In this document: positions 14,016 through 26,227 of the stretch, piece by piece
How positions within the stretch are numbered: the first letter of the stretch is position 1
Layout: each line of letters begins with the position of its first letter
DNA from: Olsenella uli
GTDB taxonomy: Bacteria > Actinomycetota > Coriobacteriia > Coriobacteriales > Atopobiaceae
NCBI RefSeq assembly: GCF_016899935.1
Contig: NZ_JACJJK010000003.1
Span: forward strand, 124,001-188,000
Length of the DNA: 64,000 nt
Direction of reading: 5' to 3'
The notes under the pieces: generated by a model
Database searches by the model: none
The model's input: only the letters and a program-made list of their open reading frames with translations
What the model was told of the DNA's origin: nothing
Program-made: the position numbers and the translations under genes

Positions 14016-15560
14016 ATGCAGCTCTTGGAGTTGGCTCGTTACAGGGAGAACTATCGTCTTGAGGCAAAGGCGGCGAGGGGCGGCTTGCCTCGCAGCGTTT
14101 GGGAATCATACTCTGCTTTTGCCAATTCATCCGGCGGGCTCATCCTGCTTGGTGTGGAGGAGCGTGCGGACGGAACGCTCGTGCCCGTGGGGGTGTCCGA
14201 TGTCTCGCGCCTGCTTGACGACTTCTGGAACACCGTCAACAACGAGCAGAAGGTGAGCGTCAACGTTCTTCTTGACGAGGACGTCCGGGTGTTCGAGGAA
14301 GACGGCGTGAGGATCATTGCCATTGAGGTCCCGAGGGCCAACCGTCGCGTGAAGCCCGTCTATCTGAACGACAACCCCAAGCGAGCGTTTAGGCGCAACC
14401 ATGCAGGTGATTACCTCTGCTCGTACGAGGAGATTCAGTCCATGATGCGTGACGCCGCTGCGGAGACGCAAGATGCCAGGATTCTTCCTGACACCCCGAT
14501 GGAGCATCTGGATGCTGCGACGATCGAGCGGTATCGGATCCGGTATCGCCAGGAGCACGAGGGACATGTCTGGAACTCCTACGAGGACGACGCCTTCCTC
14601 GAGAGCATCGGTGGTGCCGCGCGGGACGAGAGGGGCGCGCTTCACCCAACTGCCGCCGGACTTCTTATGTTTGGGCAGGACCGGTGGATCATCCTCGAGT
14701 TTCCGCACTACTTTCTTGACTATCGTGAGGAAACGGACGCATCGCTTCGCTGGGTCGATCGCTTTACCTCACAAGATGGGGACTGGTCGGGAAACCTCTT
14801 CGACTTCTACTATCGCGCGTACAGCAGCATGAAGCAGGCGCTCAAGGTGCCGTTCAAGCTCGAGGGCATTCATCGCGTGGACGACACCCCGGCGCATGTG
14901 GCTCTGCGGGAGGCACTGACCAATTGCCTCGTCAACGCCAACTACTACGAGCGGCGTGGTGTGGTGTGCGTGCGCGGAGAGGAGAGTCTCTCCATTGCCA
15001 ATCCCGGGGACTTTCGCATGGACATCGAGGACGCGCGCAGGCCGGGAGCCTCTGATCCGCGCAACGAGACGATCCTGAGGATGTTCTCCATGGTGAAGGT
15101 GGGGGAGCGTGCGGGCAGTGGGCTCTCCAAGATTTACGCTGGCTGGGCGGATGCGGGATATGCCGAGCCGTGCTATGAGGAGGAGTTTGGCCCGGATCGG
15201 ACGGTGCTTAGGTTGCCACTGGCGGGGGTGGAGACTTCCGCTGAGTATCTGACGATTAGATCTGCCGAAGCGGACAAGAATCTGCCGAAAATAGAAGTAT
15301 CTACCGAAAAAAACCGGCAGATACTATCGGTAGATAGAAGAAAAGAGGTGTCTCTATCCAAAGGGAGGGAGAGCCTTGAGAGAGTGTATTCGGTGCTTGT
15401 GAGCCTGGGCGAGGCAAAAACGGTACAAATCGCATCTGAGGCCGGGCTAAAGATATCTCGGACCAACGAGCTTCTCCGTCGATTGGTCGATTCTGGCCGC
15501 GTAATCGCTGAGGGGTCGGCGCGCGCCCGTACCTACCGCATTGCTCCGCGTGACAGCTAG
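14016..15560 (+). CDS. AlbA_2-domain ATP-binding regulator
   Basis: Start chosen at ATG 14016 after GAGGA; ATG 14004 is an alternative. 514 aa: AlbA_2 (Schlafen-type) nucleic-acid-binding domain at about 10-130 (SYSAFANSSGGLILLGVEE), a HATPase_c_4 domain at about 300-400 with an N-box (REALTNCLVNANYYERRG) and G-box (VGERAGSGLSKIY), then a C-terminal winged helix (TVQIASEAGLKISRTNELL). Usually annotated as putative transcriptional regulator. GC is lower than neighbours, especially the linker at 15230-15360, which suggests recent transfer. Target unknown. Confidence 0.75.
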   Translation: MQLLELARYRENYRLEAKAARGGLPRSVWESYSAFANSSGGLILLGVEERADGTLVPVGVSDVSRLLDDFWNTVNNEQKVSVNVLLDEDVRVFEEDGVRIIAIEVPRANRRVKPVYLNDNPKRAFRRNHAGDYLCSYEEIQSMMRDAAAETQDARILPDTPMEHLDAATIERYRIRYRQEHEGHVWNSYEDDAFLESIGGAARDERGALHPTAAGLLMFGQDRWIILEFPHYFLDYREETDASLRWVDRFTSQDGDWSGNLFDFYYRAYSSMKQALKVPFKLEGIHRVDDTPAHVALREALTNCLVNANYYERRGVVCVRGEESLSIANPGDFRMDIEDARRPGASDPRNETILRMFSMVKVGERAGSGLSKIYAGWADAGYAEPCYEEEFGPDRTVLRLPLAGVETSAEYLTIRSAEADKNLPKIEVSTEKNRQILSVDRRKEVSLSKGRESLERVYSVLVSLGEAKTVQIASEAGLKISRTNELLRRLVDSGRVIAEGSARARTYRIAPRDS

Positions 15561-15568
15561 GAGTTCCC

Positions 15569-16456
15569 ATGTATCTCATCCACCGCATCGAGGAGCTTGC
15601 CGCCACCTACGAGGACTCGCGACGGACTATCGCAGAGTTCGCCCTGAGCGAGCACGCGCGGCTGCCCGAGCTCACGATCGCGGACGTCGCGCGCGAGACC
15701 TACACCTCAAAGGCCTCGGTCACGCGCTTCGCCAAGGCGCTCGGCTTTGACGGCTGGCGTGAGTTCCTCCGCGAGTTCGTGCGCGAGGACGCCTTCGAGC
15801 GCCAGCATGCGCAGGACGTGGAAGTGAACTTCCCCTTCACCGCGCAGGACCCGGACGCGCGCATCCTCGAGAACATCGGCAATCTCATGGCGGAGTCCGT
15901 GGCGGCGACTTACGCCCAGCTCGACCGCGGCATGCTCGCCATGGCGGTGCGCCACCTGCAGCGCGCCGAGCGCGTCTGGGTCTTCGGACGCACGCCCAAC
16001 CACTACTGCGGCGAGTCCTTCTGCCGCAAGCTCCTTGCCATCGGCAAGCAGGCGACGGCGGTGAGCCCCGGCGACATGGGCATCGTGGCGCGCAGCCTCG
16101 GCCCGGACGACTGCGCGATCGTCATCTCCTACTCGGGCAACAACGCCGACGCCAACCCCATGGCGCAGGTCGGGGCGATGATCGCCAACCGCGTGCGGCT
16201 CATCGCGCTCACGAGCGGCGGCAACAACTACCTGCGCAAGACCATCCCGTGCGTGCTCACCATCGCCTCGCGCGAGCGCCTCTACACCAAGATCGCCAAC
16301 TTCTCCACGGAGGAGTCGGTGAGCTACCTCCTGAACGTCCTGTTCTCCTGCTATTTTGCGCGGGACTACGAGAAGAACCTCCAGACCAAGCTCGTCGGTG
16401 GCCACGCGCTCGAGGAGGAGCGTCTCGCCGTCCTCAAGGAGATCTCGGAGCGGTGA
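15569..16456 (+). CDS. MurR/RpiR-family transcriptional regulator
   Basis: 295 aa, start after TAGGAG. HTH_6 DNA-binding domain at 1-77 (TIADVARETYTSKASVTRFAKALGF) and SIS sugar-phosphate-binding domain at about 125-260 (AERVWVFGRTPNH, VISYSGNNADANPM). It lies directly before the beta-glucoside PTS and glucosidase, so it most likely senses a phosphorylated sugar and controls that operon, in place of the more usual LicT/BglG antiterminator. Repression or activation cannot be told from sequence. Confidence 0.85.
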   Translation: MYLIHRIEELAATYEDSRRTIAEFALSEHARLPELTIADVARETYTSKASVTRFAKALGFDGWREFLREFVREDAFERQHAQDVEVNFPFTAQDPDARILENIGNLMAESVAATYAQLDRGMLAMAVRHLQRAERVWVFGRTPNHYCGESFCRKLLAIGKQATAVSPGDMGIVARSLGPDDCAIVISYSGNNADANPMAQVGAMIANRVRLIALTSGGNNYLRKTIPCVLTIASRERLYTKIANFSTEESVSYLLNVLFSCYFARDYEKNLQTKLVGGHALEEERLAVLKEISER

Positions 16457-16502
16457 GGCACCGCCCGCCGATCGCCGGAACTGCCCGTCGGCGAGCGGCA
16501 AA

Positions 16503-16606
16503 GTTTCATCCCGTTTCACGTTCCAGGCCGCCCGTCCTTCTCGCCGTGAAACCTCGTTTCATCATTCCCGGAAACTATTGAGGCTATCTACCAGCGCTTT
16601 TATCGT
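16503..16606 (+). promoter_or_regulatory. Promoter and operator region of the beta-glucoside operon
   Basis: GTTTCATCCCGTTTCACG (16504-16521) and GTGAAACCTCGTTTCATC share TTTCA half sites in direct and inverted order and are candidate RpiR sites. Downstream, TTGAGG (16578-16583) and TATCGT (16601-16606) are spaced by 17 bp as a possible promoter. The dispersed 13-mer (16533-16545, reverse) lies between the two half-site groups. Confidence 0.4.
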
Positions 16607-16656
16607 CTCCCTCAACACGGTGCGGCACGGGCCGCGCCCAGACGCAAGGAGGGACC

Positions 16657-20024
<3,368 letters not shown>

Positions 20025-20068
20025 TAGCGCCTTGCCTGTGCCAGCGCCGGGCGCATCTTTCGTGACAC

Positions 20069-20207
20069 AAATCCCGAGTTACGCGCGCTGAAGGGACGTG
20101 CGGTGCGCGCGTAACTCAGGAAAAGCCCTCGATTTAGGCACGTTTGGACATAATTTCCGACTTACGCGCGAAACCAGTTAAGAATTTGCGCGCGCAAGTC
20201 GGGATTT
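20069..20207. repeat. Nested inverted repeats with ACGCGCG cores
   Basis: GAGTTACGCGCGC (20076-20088) pairs with 20105-20117; CCGACTTACGCGCG (20157-20170) pairs with 20189-20202, one mismatch; and the outermost arms AAATCCCGA(G/C)TT are mirrored at 20207. The two hairpins are diverged copies of one unit. It fills most of the 249-bp gap before the acyltransferase gene. Confidence 0.6.
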
Positions 20208-20273
20208 TTGGTCACGGCGCTAGAATTCTGATGTTTTGCTGAACGGGACGAGACCCGGAGCCACGGGAGCGTC

Positions 20274-21314
20274 ATGCGACATCAGACCCAGGCAGGCGCG
20301 GGGCGCATCGCGCTCTTCGACAACATCAAGGGACTGCTCATCATCCTCGTGGTGGTGGGGCACGTGGCGCATCCCGTCCACAACGACAACCCGGCCATAA
20401 GCTGCCTTTTCGACGTCATCTACCTCTTCCACATGCCGCTGTTCGTCTTTGTCTCGGGCCTCTTCGCCAAACACGCCAAAAACGAACGGGGGGGGGTTAA
20501 CCCAAACCGCATCCTTTCGTTTGCCCTTCTCGCCACGCTCTACCAGCTTGCGCTCATGCTGATCAACGGGGCCAGCCTCACGCCGGGACGCTTTCTGCAG
20601 TTCACGTCCGCCCCGTGGTACCTGCTCGCGATGGCGTACTGGTACGCTGCGGCGCCGATGCTCTTGCGCCTTGGCTGGAGGCGGGGCATGGCACTCTCCC
20701 TGGCGCTCTCGTACGCGAGCGGCCTCGTCGACCTCTCCGACGGCCTTCTGGCGATCAGCCGCTCGCTCGCGTTTCTGCCGTGGTTTGCCGCTGGTCTCTA
20801 CTGCCCCGTCGAACGGGTCGTCGCCTTCAAGGAGAGCCGCTCGCGTCCCGTCCGCGCGACGCTCGCCGCGGCCGTGGTCCTCGCTGCGGCCATCGCCCTC
20901 GCGCGCGTGCTGGACGCACGCGCTTACGACTGGTTCTTCCAGATGGTCTACGGCGACAACCCCTATCGCGCACTGCCGCTCGACCTTCTTGGCAAAACGG
21001 TGGCAGCCGCGATCGCGCTCGTCTTCTCTGCCGCGGTGCTGCGGCTCATCCCGTCGCGTCGTAGCTGGCTCACCGTGCTCGGCGTGCGCACGCTGGGCAT
21101 CTACGTGGGGCACCGGCTCATCCGCGCATGGCTCACGTTCCGGACGCCCCTCTACGAGCAGGCAGTTCTTCTCGACCCGCTCTGGGGCACCCTCATTGTC
21201 CTAGGCCTCTCCGCCATCATCGTCGCAGCATGCAGCATGCCCGTCCTGACAGACGGGCTCAACCGGATTCTGCGTCGCCGCTGGCTGCCGGAGGGCGGCG
21301 AGAAGCGCAGCTAG
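20274..21314 (+). CDS. Acyltransferase family 3 membrane protein
   Basis: 346 aa with about ten membrane helices. N-terminal FDNIKGLLIILVVVGH contains the conserved arginine/histidine-type active region of OafA/WecH-like acyltransferases (here K-G and H), followed by FHMPLFVFVSGLFAKH. Members O-acetylate cell-surface polysaccharides or peptidoglycan. A run of nine G (20488-20496) lies in the loop after helix 2 (residue about 73, NERGGVNP); a one-base change would frameshift the protein, so phase variation is possible. The 3' end overlaps the opposite gene by 4 bp. Confidence 0.75.
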   Translation: MRHQTQAGAGRIALFDNIKGLLIILVVVGHVAHPVHNDNPAISCLFDVIYLFHMPLFVFVSGLFAKHAKNERGGVNPNRILSFALLATLYQLALMLINGASLTPGRFLQFTSAPWYLLAMAYWYAAAPMLLRLGWRRGMALSLALSYASGLVDLSDGLLAISRSLAFLPWFAAGLYCPVERVVAFKESRSRPVRATLAAAVVLAAAIALARVLDARAYDWFFQMVYGDNPYRALPLDLLGKTVAAAIALVFSAAVLRLIPSRRSWLTVLGVRTLGIYVGHRLIRAWLTFRTPLYEQAVLLDPLWGTLIVLGLSAIIVAACSMPVLTDGLNRILRRRWLPEGGEKRS

Positions 21315-21583
21315 GCGAGAAGACCGGCGTGCTCGGGGTGCTTCTCAAACCAGCTGACGGCGTAGGAGCACGTGGGACGCGCGTAGTAGCCGCTCGCGGC
21401 GATGCTCGCTACGGCACGACCCAGAAGCTGGCCCGCGACGCCCTGCCCACGCAGGCTCTCGTCCACGAAGGTGTGGTTGATCTCAACGATGCCGGGCTCC
21501 ACCACGGGGAAGGTCACCTCGGCCAGCACGTTCCAGTTGTCGTCCAGGTACTGAATGCGGTCGCGCTCCATCACAAGGTCCAT
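21311..21583 (-). CDS. Small GNAT-type N-acetyltransferase (YjdJ-like)
   Basis: 90 aa, start after GGAGAC. The whole protein is a minimal GNAT fold: VEINHTFVDESLRGQGVAGQLLGRAV gives the strand and the acetyl-CoA pyrophosphate loop (residues 44-60), then CSYAVSWFEKHPE. This matches the short family of the PF14542 type, whose acceptor substrate is unknown. It is convergent with the acyltransferase gene, overlapping 4 bp. Confidence 0.8.
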   Translation of the reverse strand: MDLVMERDRIQYLDDNWNVLAEVTFPVVEPGIVEINHTFVDESLRGQGVAGQLLGRAVASIAASGYYARPTCSYAVSWFEKHPEHAGLLA

Positions 21584-21655
21584 GACGTCTCCTCAGTCTC
21601 TCGGCTCTTCGGCGCCACCATCTTATCCGAGCGACGCCCCGAGCGCCCGGGAGGC

Positions 21656-22204
21656 CTACGCCCAGCCGCGTCCGCGCAGCTCGGCGAGCAACGGCTCCAG
21701 GTATGCGCGCTCGCAGCCGTCGTAGCCCGCGCGCATCTGGGCGAGGGCCGTCGCCGAGCGCTCGCTGCCCCCGCGTGCCTCGCCCTCGAGCATCTTGAAG
21801 TAGAGACGCATCATGATCCGGTCGGCCGCGCCCAGCCGCTCGAGGTGGAAGTCGCCCTGGCAGTAGGCCCAGGGGAGGTCCGGGTAGGCGTCTGCGGGGA
21901 AGGAATGGCGGAAGGCCTCCTCGTGCTCGCTGGCGGGCCACGTCTCGCACGGCATGGGCGTGGCCCCCACCGCCACGACGGCGTAGCGCTTCTCGGGATG
22001 GGCGGCCATGTAGGCGCGGAACCTCTTGGCTCCCCTGAGCGACGCGGCGTGGAACCAGCTGCAGAGCACCACGAGGTCGGCAGGTCCCGCCGTCCCGTCA
22101 AGGCGTCCCAAGGGCGCGGCGACGCACCCGAGCTCATCCGCGAGCCAGCGCGCGTACGTCTCGGCGGACCCGGTCTGCGAGCAGAATACGACGACGGCAT
22201 CCAT
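21656..22204 (-). CDS. Flavodoxin-domain protein
   Basis: Start at ATG 22204 after AAGGGAGG; the longer frame upstream covers the divergent promoter region. 182 aa. FCSQTGSAETYARWLADEL (residues 8-26) is the flavodoxin phosphate loop; LVVLCSWFHAASLRGAKRF and VVAVGATPMPCE follow the fold. The C-terminal region (DFHLERLGAADRIMMRLYFKML) resembles HemG/flavodoxin-5-like proteins. It likely binds FMN and acts as an electron carrier or a protoporphyrinogen-type oxidase relative; function is not certain. Confidence 0.75.
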   Translation of the reverse strand: MDAVVVFCSQTGSAETYARWLADELGCVAAPLGRLDGTAGPADLVVLCSWFHAASLRGAKRFRAYMAAHPEKRYAVVAVGATPMPCETWPASEHEEAFRHSFPADAYPDLPWAYCQGDFHLERLGAADRIMMRLYFKMLEGEARGGSERSATALAQMRAGYDGCERAYLEPLLAELRGRGWA

Positions 22205-22372
22205 GAAGGCCTCCCTTGGCGAGAAGGACGTTATTCTCGCCAGTGTATGCGGCGAAGGCGCCGGCCGGCGGAACCCGTACCGAGCCCTTACGTTTGCGGC
22301 GGCCGCCGTTGCTAACCTCCCTCGAAAGGGGTATACCTTCGCGCAACGGTTGGGTTCGTCAGGGAGGCTGCT

Positions 22373-23068
22373 ATGTCCGGCCTGGACTACACGACGCGCG
22401 ACAAGATCCTGTGGGCGACGCTCGCCGTCCTGTGCGCGGCGAGCGCGGCGGCCTACGTCCTCTGGGCGCTCCCGGCGATGCCGGACACCGTGCCCACGCA
22501 CTGGGGAACGAGCGGCGCGGCGGACGGCTGGGACGACAAGGGCTCAACGGTGTTCATGGGCGCGCTCATGCCGATCCTGGTGCTCGCGTTGCTCTTCCTG
22601 GTTCCGCGCCTCGACCCGCGCGGTGCGAGCTTCAACCGCTTCAAGGGAGTCTACCAGGGATTCTCCGTAGCGTTCACGGTCTTTATGGTGACGATGAGCT
22701 GGCTTACGCCGCTCTCGGCGCTTGGCGTCCTTCCCACGGAGGGCGGACCGCTCGTCAACGTCATCGTGCTCGGCTTCCTGGGTCTGCTATTCGCGGGCCT
22801 CGGTCTCGTGATGCCGCGCATCGAGCCCAACTACACCTTCGGCGTTCGCGTACCGTGGGCGCTCGCCGACCCTGAGAACTGGCGGCGCACGCATCGCTTT
22901 GCGGGGCCGGTCTTCGTGGTCATGGGCGTGGCGATGCTCGCCGTGGGGGCGCTCGCGTCCGCGCTGCCGGAAGCGGTGGCGGTCGTGGCGCTGCTCGTGG
23001 CCCTTCTCGGTGGGGTGGCGCTCGTCGCGCTCTACAGCTTCCTGCTCTGGAAGGGCGTCATTCGCTAG
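22373..23068 (+). CDS. SdpI-family membrane protein
   Basis: 231 aa with six or seven membrane helices. The N-terminal block LPAMPDTVPTHWGTSGAADGW is the DUF1648 signature (VPxHWxxxGxxD), and VRVPWALADPENWRRTHRFAG is the SdpI signature (G-R-xPW-xxxxxxW-xxTHR). SdpI gives B. subtilis immunity to a toxic peptide, but most relatives are of unknown role. Divergent from the flavodoxin gene; the 168-bp gap between holds the dispersed 13-mer (22218-22230). Confidence 0.8.
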   Translation: MSGLDYTTRDKILWATLAVLCAASAAAYVLWALPAMPDTVPTHWGTSGAADGWDDKGSTVFMGALMPILVLALLFLVPRLDPRGASFNRFKGVYQGFSVAFTVFMVTMSWLTPLSALGVLPTEGGPLVNVIVLGFLGLLFAGLGLVMPRIEPNYTFGVRVPWALADPENWRRTHRFAGPVFVVMGVAMLAVGALASALPEAVAVVALLVALLGGVALVALYSFLLWKGVIR

Positions 23069-23219
23069 GGCCTCATGCTTCGCGGACTTGGCGGGCGCGG
23101 TCCTCTTACGCTCTGAAGTGGCGTTCTTCTGGCAGCTCTCCCACGTGGGCCGGGGGCGCCGACGCCGAGGCACAGGGACTGTCCGGCGCAGTCTCTGGCC
23201 CAAAGGCAATCTACGGCGA

Positions 23220-23383
23220 GGGCTGTGTCACTTTGAGCGAGGTTTGAGTGGGTCGCTGCCAGATGCCGAGCGCTTAACATAAAAAACCAGACTTGTTATC
23301 TGGGCTTTCTCAGAGAGCGAGCGCTCCGATATCAAATGAGCCGGAGTAAGGTCACACAGATCTCGCTCAAAGTGACACAGCCC
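23220..23383. mobile_element. Miniature element with 22-bp perfect terminal inverted repeats
   Basis: GGGCTGTGTCACTTTGAGCG... (23220-23241) is exactly mirrored at 23362-23383. The ~120-bp interior is lower in GC and holds two smaller hairpins (CCAGA/TCTGG at 23288-23304 and a GAGCGCTC region). No coding sequence. Architecture suggests a non-autonomous transposable element or processed hairpin. The remaining gap to 23471 shows nothing else. Confidence 0.65.
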
Positions 23384-23471
23384 GCCCTCCTGGGCGCCTC
23401 GGGCGAACGAGCGCGCGTCTTGCGGGCATCGATGGGGGAAGATCCCGGGCGCCGACCATGATGTCTCGGGG

Positions 23472-24971
23472 TCAGTCCCGTTCGCGCACGCGGCCGTCGC
23501 GGACCTCCCAGGTGCGGCTCGTGCAGGCAGAGAGGAACCGCTGGTCGTGGCTCACCAGCACGAGCGCACCGGGGTAGGCGGCGAGCGCTCGCTCGAGCGC
23601 CTCGGTGGAGTGCAGGTCCAGGTGGTTGGTGGGCTCGTCCATGACGATGAGTTGCGGACGGCGCAGGATGCCCTCGGCCAGCAGCAGCTTGCGGAGCTCG
23701 CCGGGGCTCGTGCGTCCACCCTCGAGGATGCGGTCCGGGTCGGAGTTGAGCTGCGCCACCGTAGAGAGGACGCGCCCGCGCTCTGCCGGCGCGAAGGCCG
23801 TCACGCGTGCCACCACGGTCCCGCGCTCCTCAGCCGGGAGCTCCTGCGGGATGTCCAGCACCTCCACGCCCTGTCCGGCCTCCGCCGCCCTGGCGAGCAG
23901 GGCGCGCAGGTGCACGAGGAGCGTGGACTTGCCGGCGCCGTTGGGGCCGACGACGCCCACGTGCTCGCGGCTCCCCACCCAGAGCTCGGGAATTTGGAGC
24001 GTACCCTCCGGCCCGCAGGGGATGGTGGTGGCGGGCACGTGCAGCACGGTGCGCCGGCGCGAGGGCTCAGCGTCCACCCAGAGGTCTCCGTCGTAGCGCT
24101 TGGACACCCGCGCGGCGGCCAGGCGCTCCTGAGCGGCTGCCACCCGCGCGTCCATCTGTGAGGAGAGTCGCCCCGCCTGCCCGTCCTTGCCGGTGAAGAT
24201 CGCGAGGTCGATCTTGCCGCGCGCGTCGCGGTCGCGCGGGTCCAGGCCGCGCTTGCTGCGCCGCGCGTCGGCGCGCGCCGCCTCATGGGCCCGCGCGTCC
24301 TTCTCGGCTACCAGCCGCGCGAGCTCCTTCTTTGCGGCCGTGCGCTCCGCCGCGACCGTCGAGCGCTCGAGCTCCGCCTGGTCGTGCGCGGCGCCGTAGC
24401 CGCCCGGCCGCACGACGATGCCGCCCGGCTCGAAGGACGCGCAGCGACTGGCGAGCAGGTCCACGAGGTCGCGGTCGTGGCTCACGAGGATCCCGATGCC
24501 GCGGAAGCGCGCGAGTGCCGCACCCAGCTCCTCGCGGGCGTCCGCGTCCAGGTGGTTGGTGGGCTCGTCTGCCACGAGCACGTCCGGCCGGCCCCAGAGG
24601 GCCACTGCCACCTGCAGCTTCTTGCGCTCGCCGAAGGAGAGCTCGTCAAAGCGCCAGGGCATGTCGTCGGCTATGCGGAAGGCCTCGCGCAGCTCGCGGG
24701 CCTCGCGACCGTAGTCCAGGGCAAAGTCGGTGAGCCCCTCGGGCGGCTCGTCGGCGTCCTGGGCCACGTAGGCGCAGACGAGGCCGCGCGTGACCGAGCC
24801 CGCGTCCGGAACAAGAAGCCCGCAGGCCACGCGCGCGAGCGTGGTCTTGCCACAGCCGTTGTCGCCCAGAAGCGCGGTCCAGCCGACGGGGAAGGTGATG
24901 GTCACGTTGTCGAGGACGGCCTCGCGGGCCGCAGGGTAGGCGTAGCGCACGCCGGAGAGCATCAGTTGCAT
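23472..24971 (-). CDS. ABC-F family ATP-binding protein
   Basis: Start at ATG 24971, six bases after AGAAGAG; ATG 24977 is an alternative. 499 aa, two ABC domains and no membrane segment. First: Walker A GDNGCGKTT (36-44), signature SFGERKKLQ, Walker B VLVADEPTNHLD. Second: GPNGAGKST, TSPGELRKLLLAEG, LIVMDEPTNHLD. A charged linker of about 100 residues lies between. ABC-F proteins act on the ribosome, as translation factors or antibiotic-protection factors (Vga/Lsa/Msr types). The specificity cannot be told. A TetM-like GTPase lies nearby. Confidence 0.85.
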   Translation of the reverse strand: MQLMLSGVRYAYPAAREAVLDNVTITFPVGWTALLGDNGCGKTTLARVACGLLVPDAGSVTRGLVCAYVAQDADEPPEGLTDFALDYGREARELREAFRIADDMPWRFDELSFGERKKLQVAVALWGRPDVLVADEPTNHLDADAREELGAALARFRGIGILVSHDRDLVDLLASRCASFEPGGIVVRPGGYGAAHDQAELERSTVAAERTAAKKELARLVAEKDARAHEAARADARRSKRGLDPRDRDARGKIDLAIFTGKDGQAGRLSSQMDARVAAAQERLAAARVSKRYDGDLWVDAEPSRRRTVLHVPATTIPCGPEGTLQIPELWVGSREHVGVVGPNGAGKSTLLVHLRALLARAAEAGQGVEVLDIPQELPAEERGTVVARVTAFAPAERGRVLSTVAQLNSDPDRILEGGRTSPGELRKLLLAEGILRRPQLIVMDEPTNHLDLHSTEALERALAAYPGALVLVSHDQRFLSACTSRTWEVRDGRVRERD

Positions 24972-25246
24972 AGACATCTCTTCTCTGGCGAGGCGCCGGG
25001 CGGGCGTCCTTCTCGCCATCAGGGGTTGCTTTGCTGAGGATGTCTAGCGGATGCGCACGGCTCCCTTGCTTCCTGCCGGTCCGACGGCGGCGCCACCCGC
25101 GCTGCGAGGCCCATTCCCCGCTCGGCCGACGCCGCCAGTATGCCGCGGCGCGCCCCGTGGGTCAAGTCGCGCCGCGCGCCGCCGCGAGGGGCGCTATCAT
25201 GCGAGCCAAGGAATGGCAGATGGGGCGTCGAGGCGGGAGGCCAGAC

Positions 25247-26155
25247 ATGGCGCGAGCATGGCACATCGAGAACGGCCACCTTGCGACGGGCGAGAAGAGC
25301 GGCGAGAAGGACGGCGCGCCCGTCGCGGTGCTCCTGCGGGGCGAGGAGGCGTCCTCCCGGCAGCTCTCCCACGCGCAGCGCGAGGTTCTCTCCCAGCTGG
25401 AGCACGCGGCGATGCCCTTCCTGGAGCGCACGGCCTCCGGTGCGGCGGGGCTCGTGGTCACCGCGAGCGGACGGAGGCGCTTCGGCTTTGTCCTCAGCCC
25501 CGACGAGCTGCTGCTCGTTGACGACGGCGACCTCTGCGCAACGGCGCTCGGTCACGCCGTGGAGGACCGGCAGCCCGTCGAGGGGCCGGCCGGCGCCCTC
25601 TGCGCGCTCCTGCGCGAGCTCCTGCGCGACCACCCGGCGCGCCTCTCCCGCATGCGCGACGACTTCGAGTGCCTCGAGGAGCAGCTGCTCGAGGGCCGCG
25701 AGCGCCCGGACCGGGGAAAGATGATGTCCGACACCCGGCGCATGCTCGGGCTCGACACCTTCTACCAGGGGATGTCCGATCTCGCGGGCGAGCTCGCCGA
25801 GGACGAGACCGGCCTCGTGGCGCCGCTGGACCGCGCCCGCCTGCGCTCGCTCGCGCGGCTGCTCGGCCGGCTCTCCAACCGCCTGGAGTCCCTGCAGGAC
25901 TACAGCCTCCAGGTGCACGGCCTCTACCAGGAGTCCATCGACCTGCGTCAGAACAGCGTCATGCAGTGGCTCACGGTGGTGGCCACCATCGCGATGCCGC
26001 TCACCTTCGTCACCGGCTGGTACGGCATGAACTTCCCGCACATGGCGCTCTTCGACGCGCCGTGGGGCTACGCCGCGGTGATCGTGGCGTGCGTGGCGAT
26101 CGTTGCTGCCGAGGTGGCGTTCTTCTGGCACCACGGCTGGCTGCGGTTCAAGTAG
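25247..26155 (+). CDS. CorA-like divalent cation channel
   Basis: Start at ATG 25247 after GGGAGG. 302 aa: a cytoplasmic alpha/beta N-domain, long helices (about 150-240) and two C-terminal membrane helices. The diagnostic Y259-G-M-N262 (GWYGMNFPHM) sits at the end of the first membrane helix. It transports Mg2+ or a related divalent cation, presumably as a pentamer. Near the N-terminus, TGEKSGEKDGAP holds a doubled copy of the dispersed motif. Short for CorA but complete. Confidence 0.85.
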   Translation: MARAWHIENGHLATGEKSGEKDGAPVAVLLRGEEASSRQLSHAQREVLSQLEHAAMPFLERTASGAAGLVVTASGRRRFGFVLSPDELLLVDDGDLCATALGHAVEDRQPVEGPAGALCALLRELLRDHPARLSRMRDDFECLEEQLLEGRERPDRGKMMSDTRRMLGLDTFYQGMSDLAGELAEDETGLVAPLDRARLRSLARLLGRLSNRLESLQDYSLQVHGLYQESIDLRQNSVMQWLTVVATIAMPLTFVTGWYGMNFPHMALFDAPWGYAAVIVACVAIVAAEVAFFWHHGWLRFK

Positions 26156-26227
26156 CGCGGGGCGGGCGCGTCTCGTCGCGGTCAGGCTATGATGCTGCGG
26201 GGTCAATTTGTCGAGGAGGTCGGGCAG

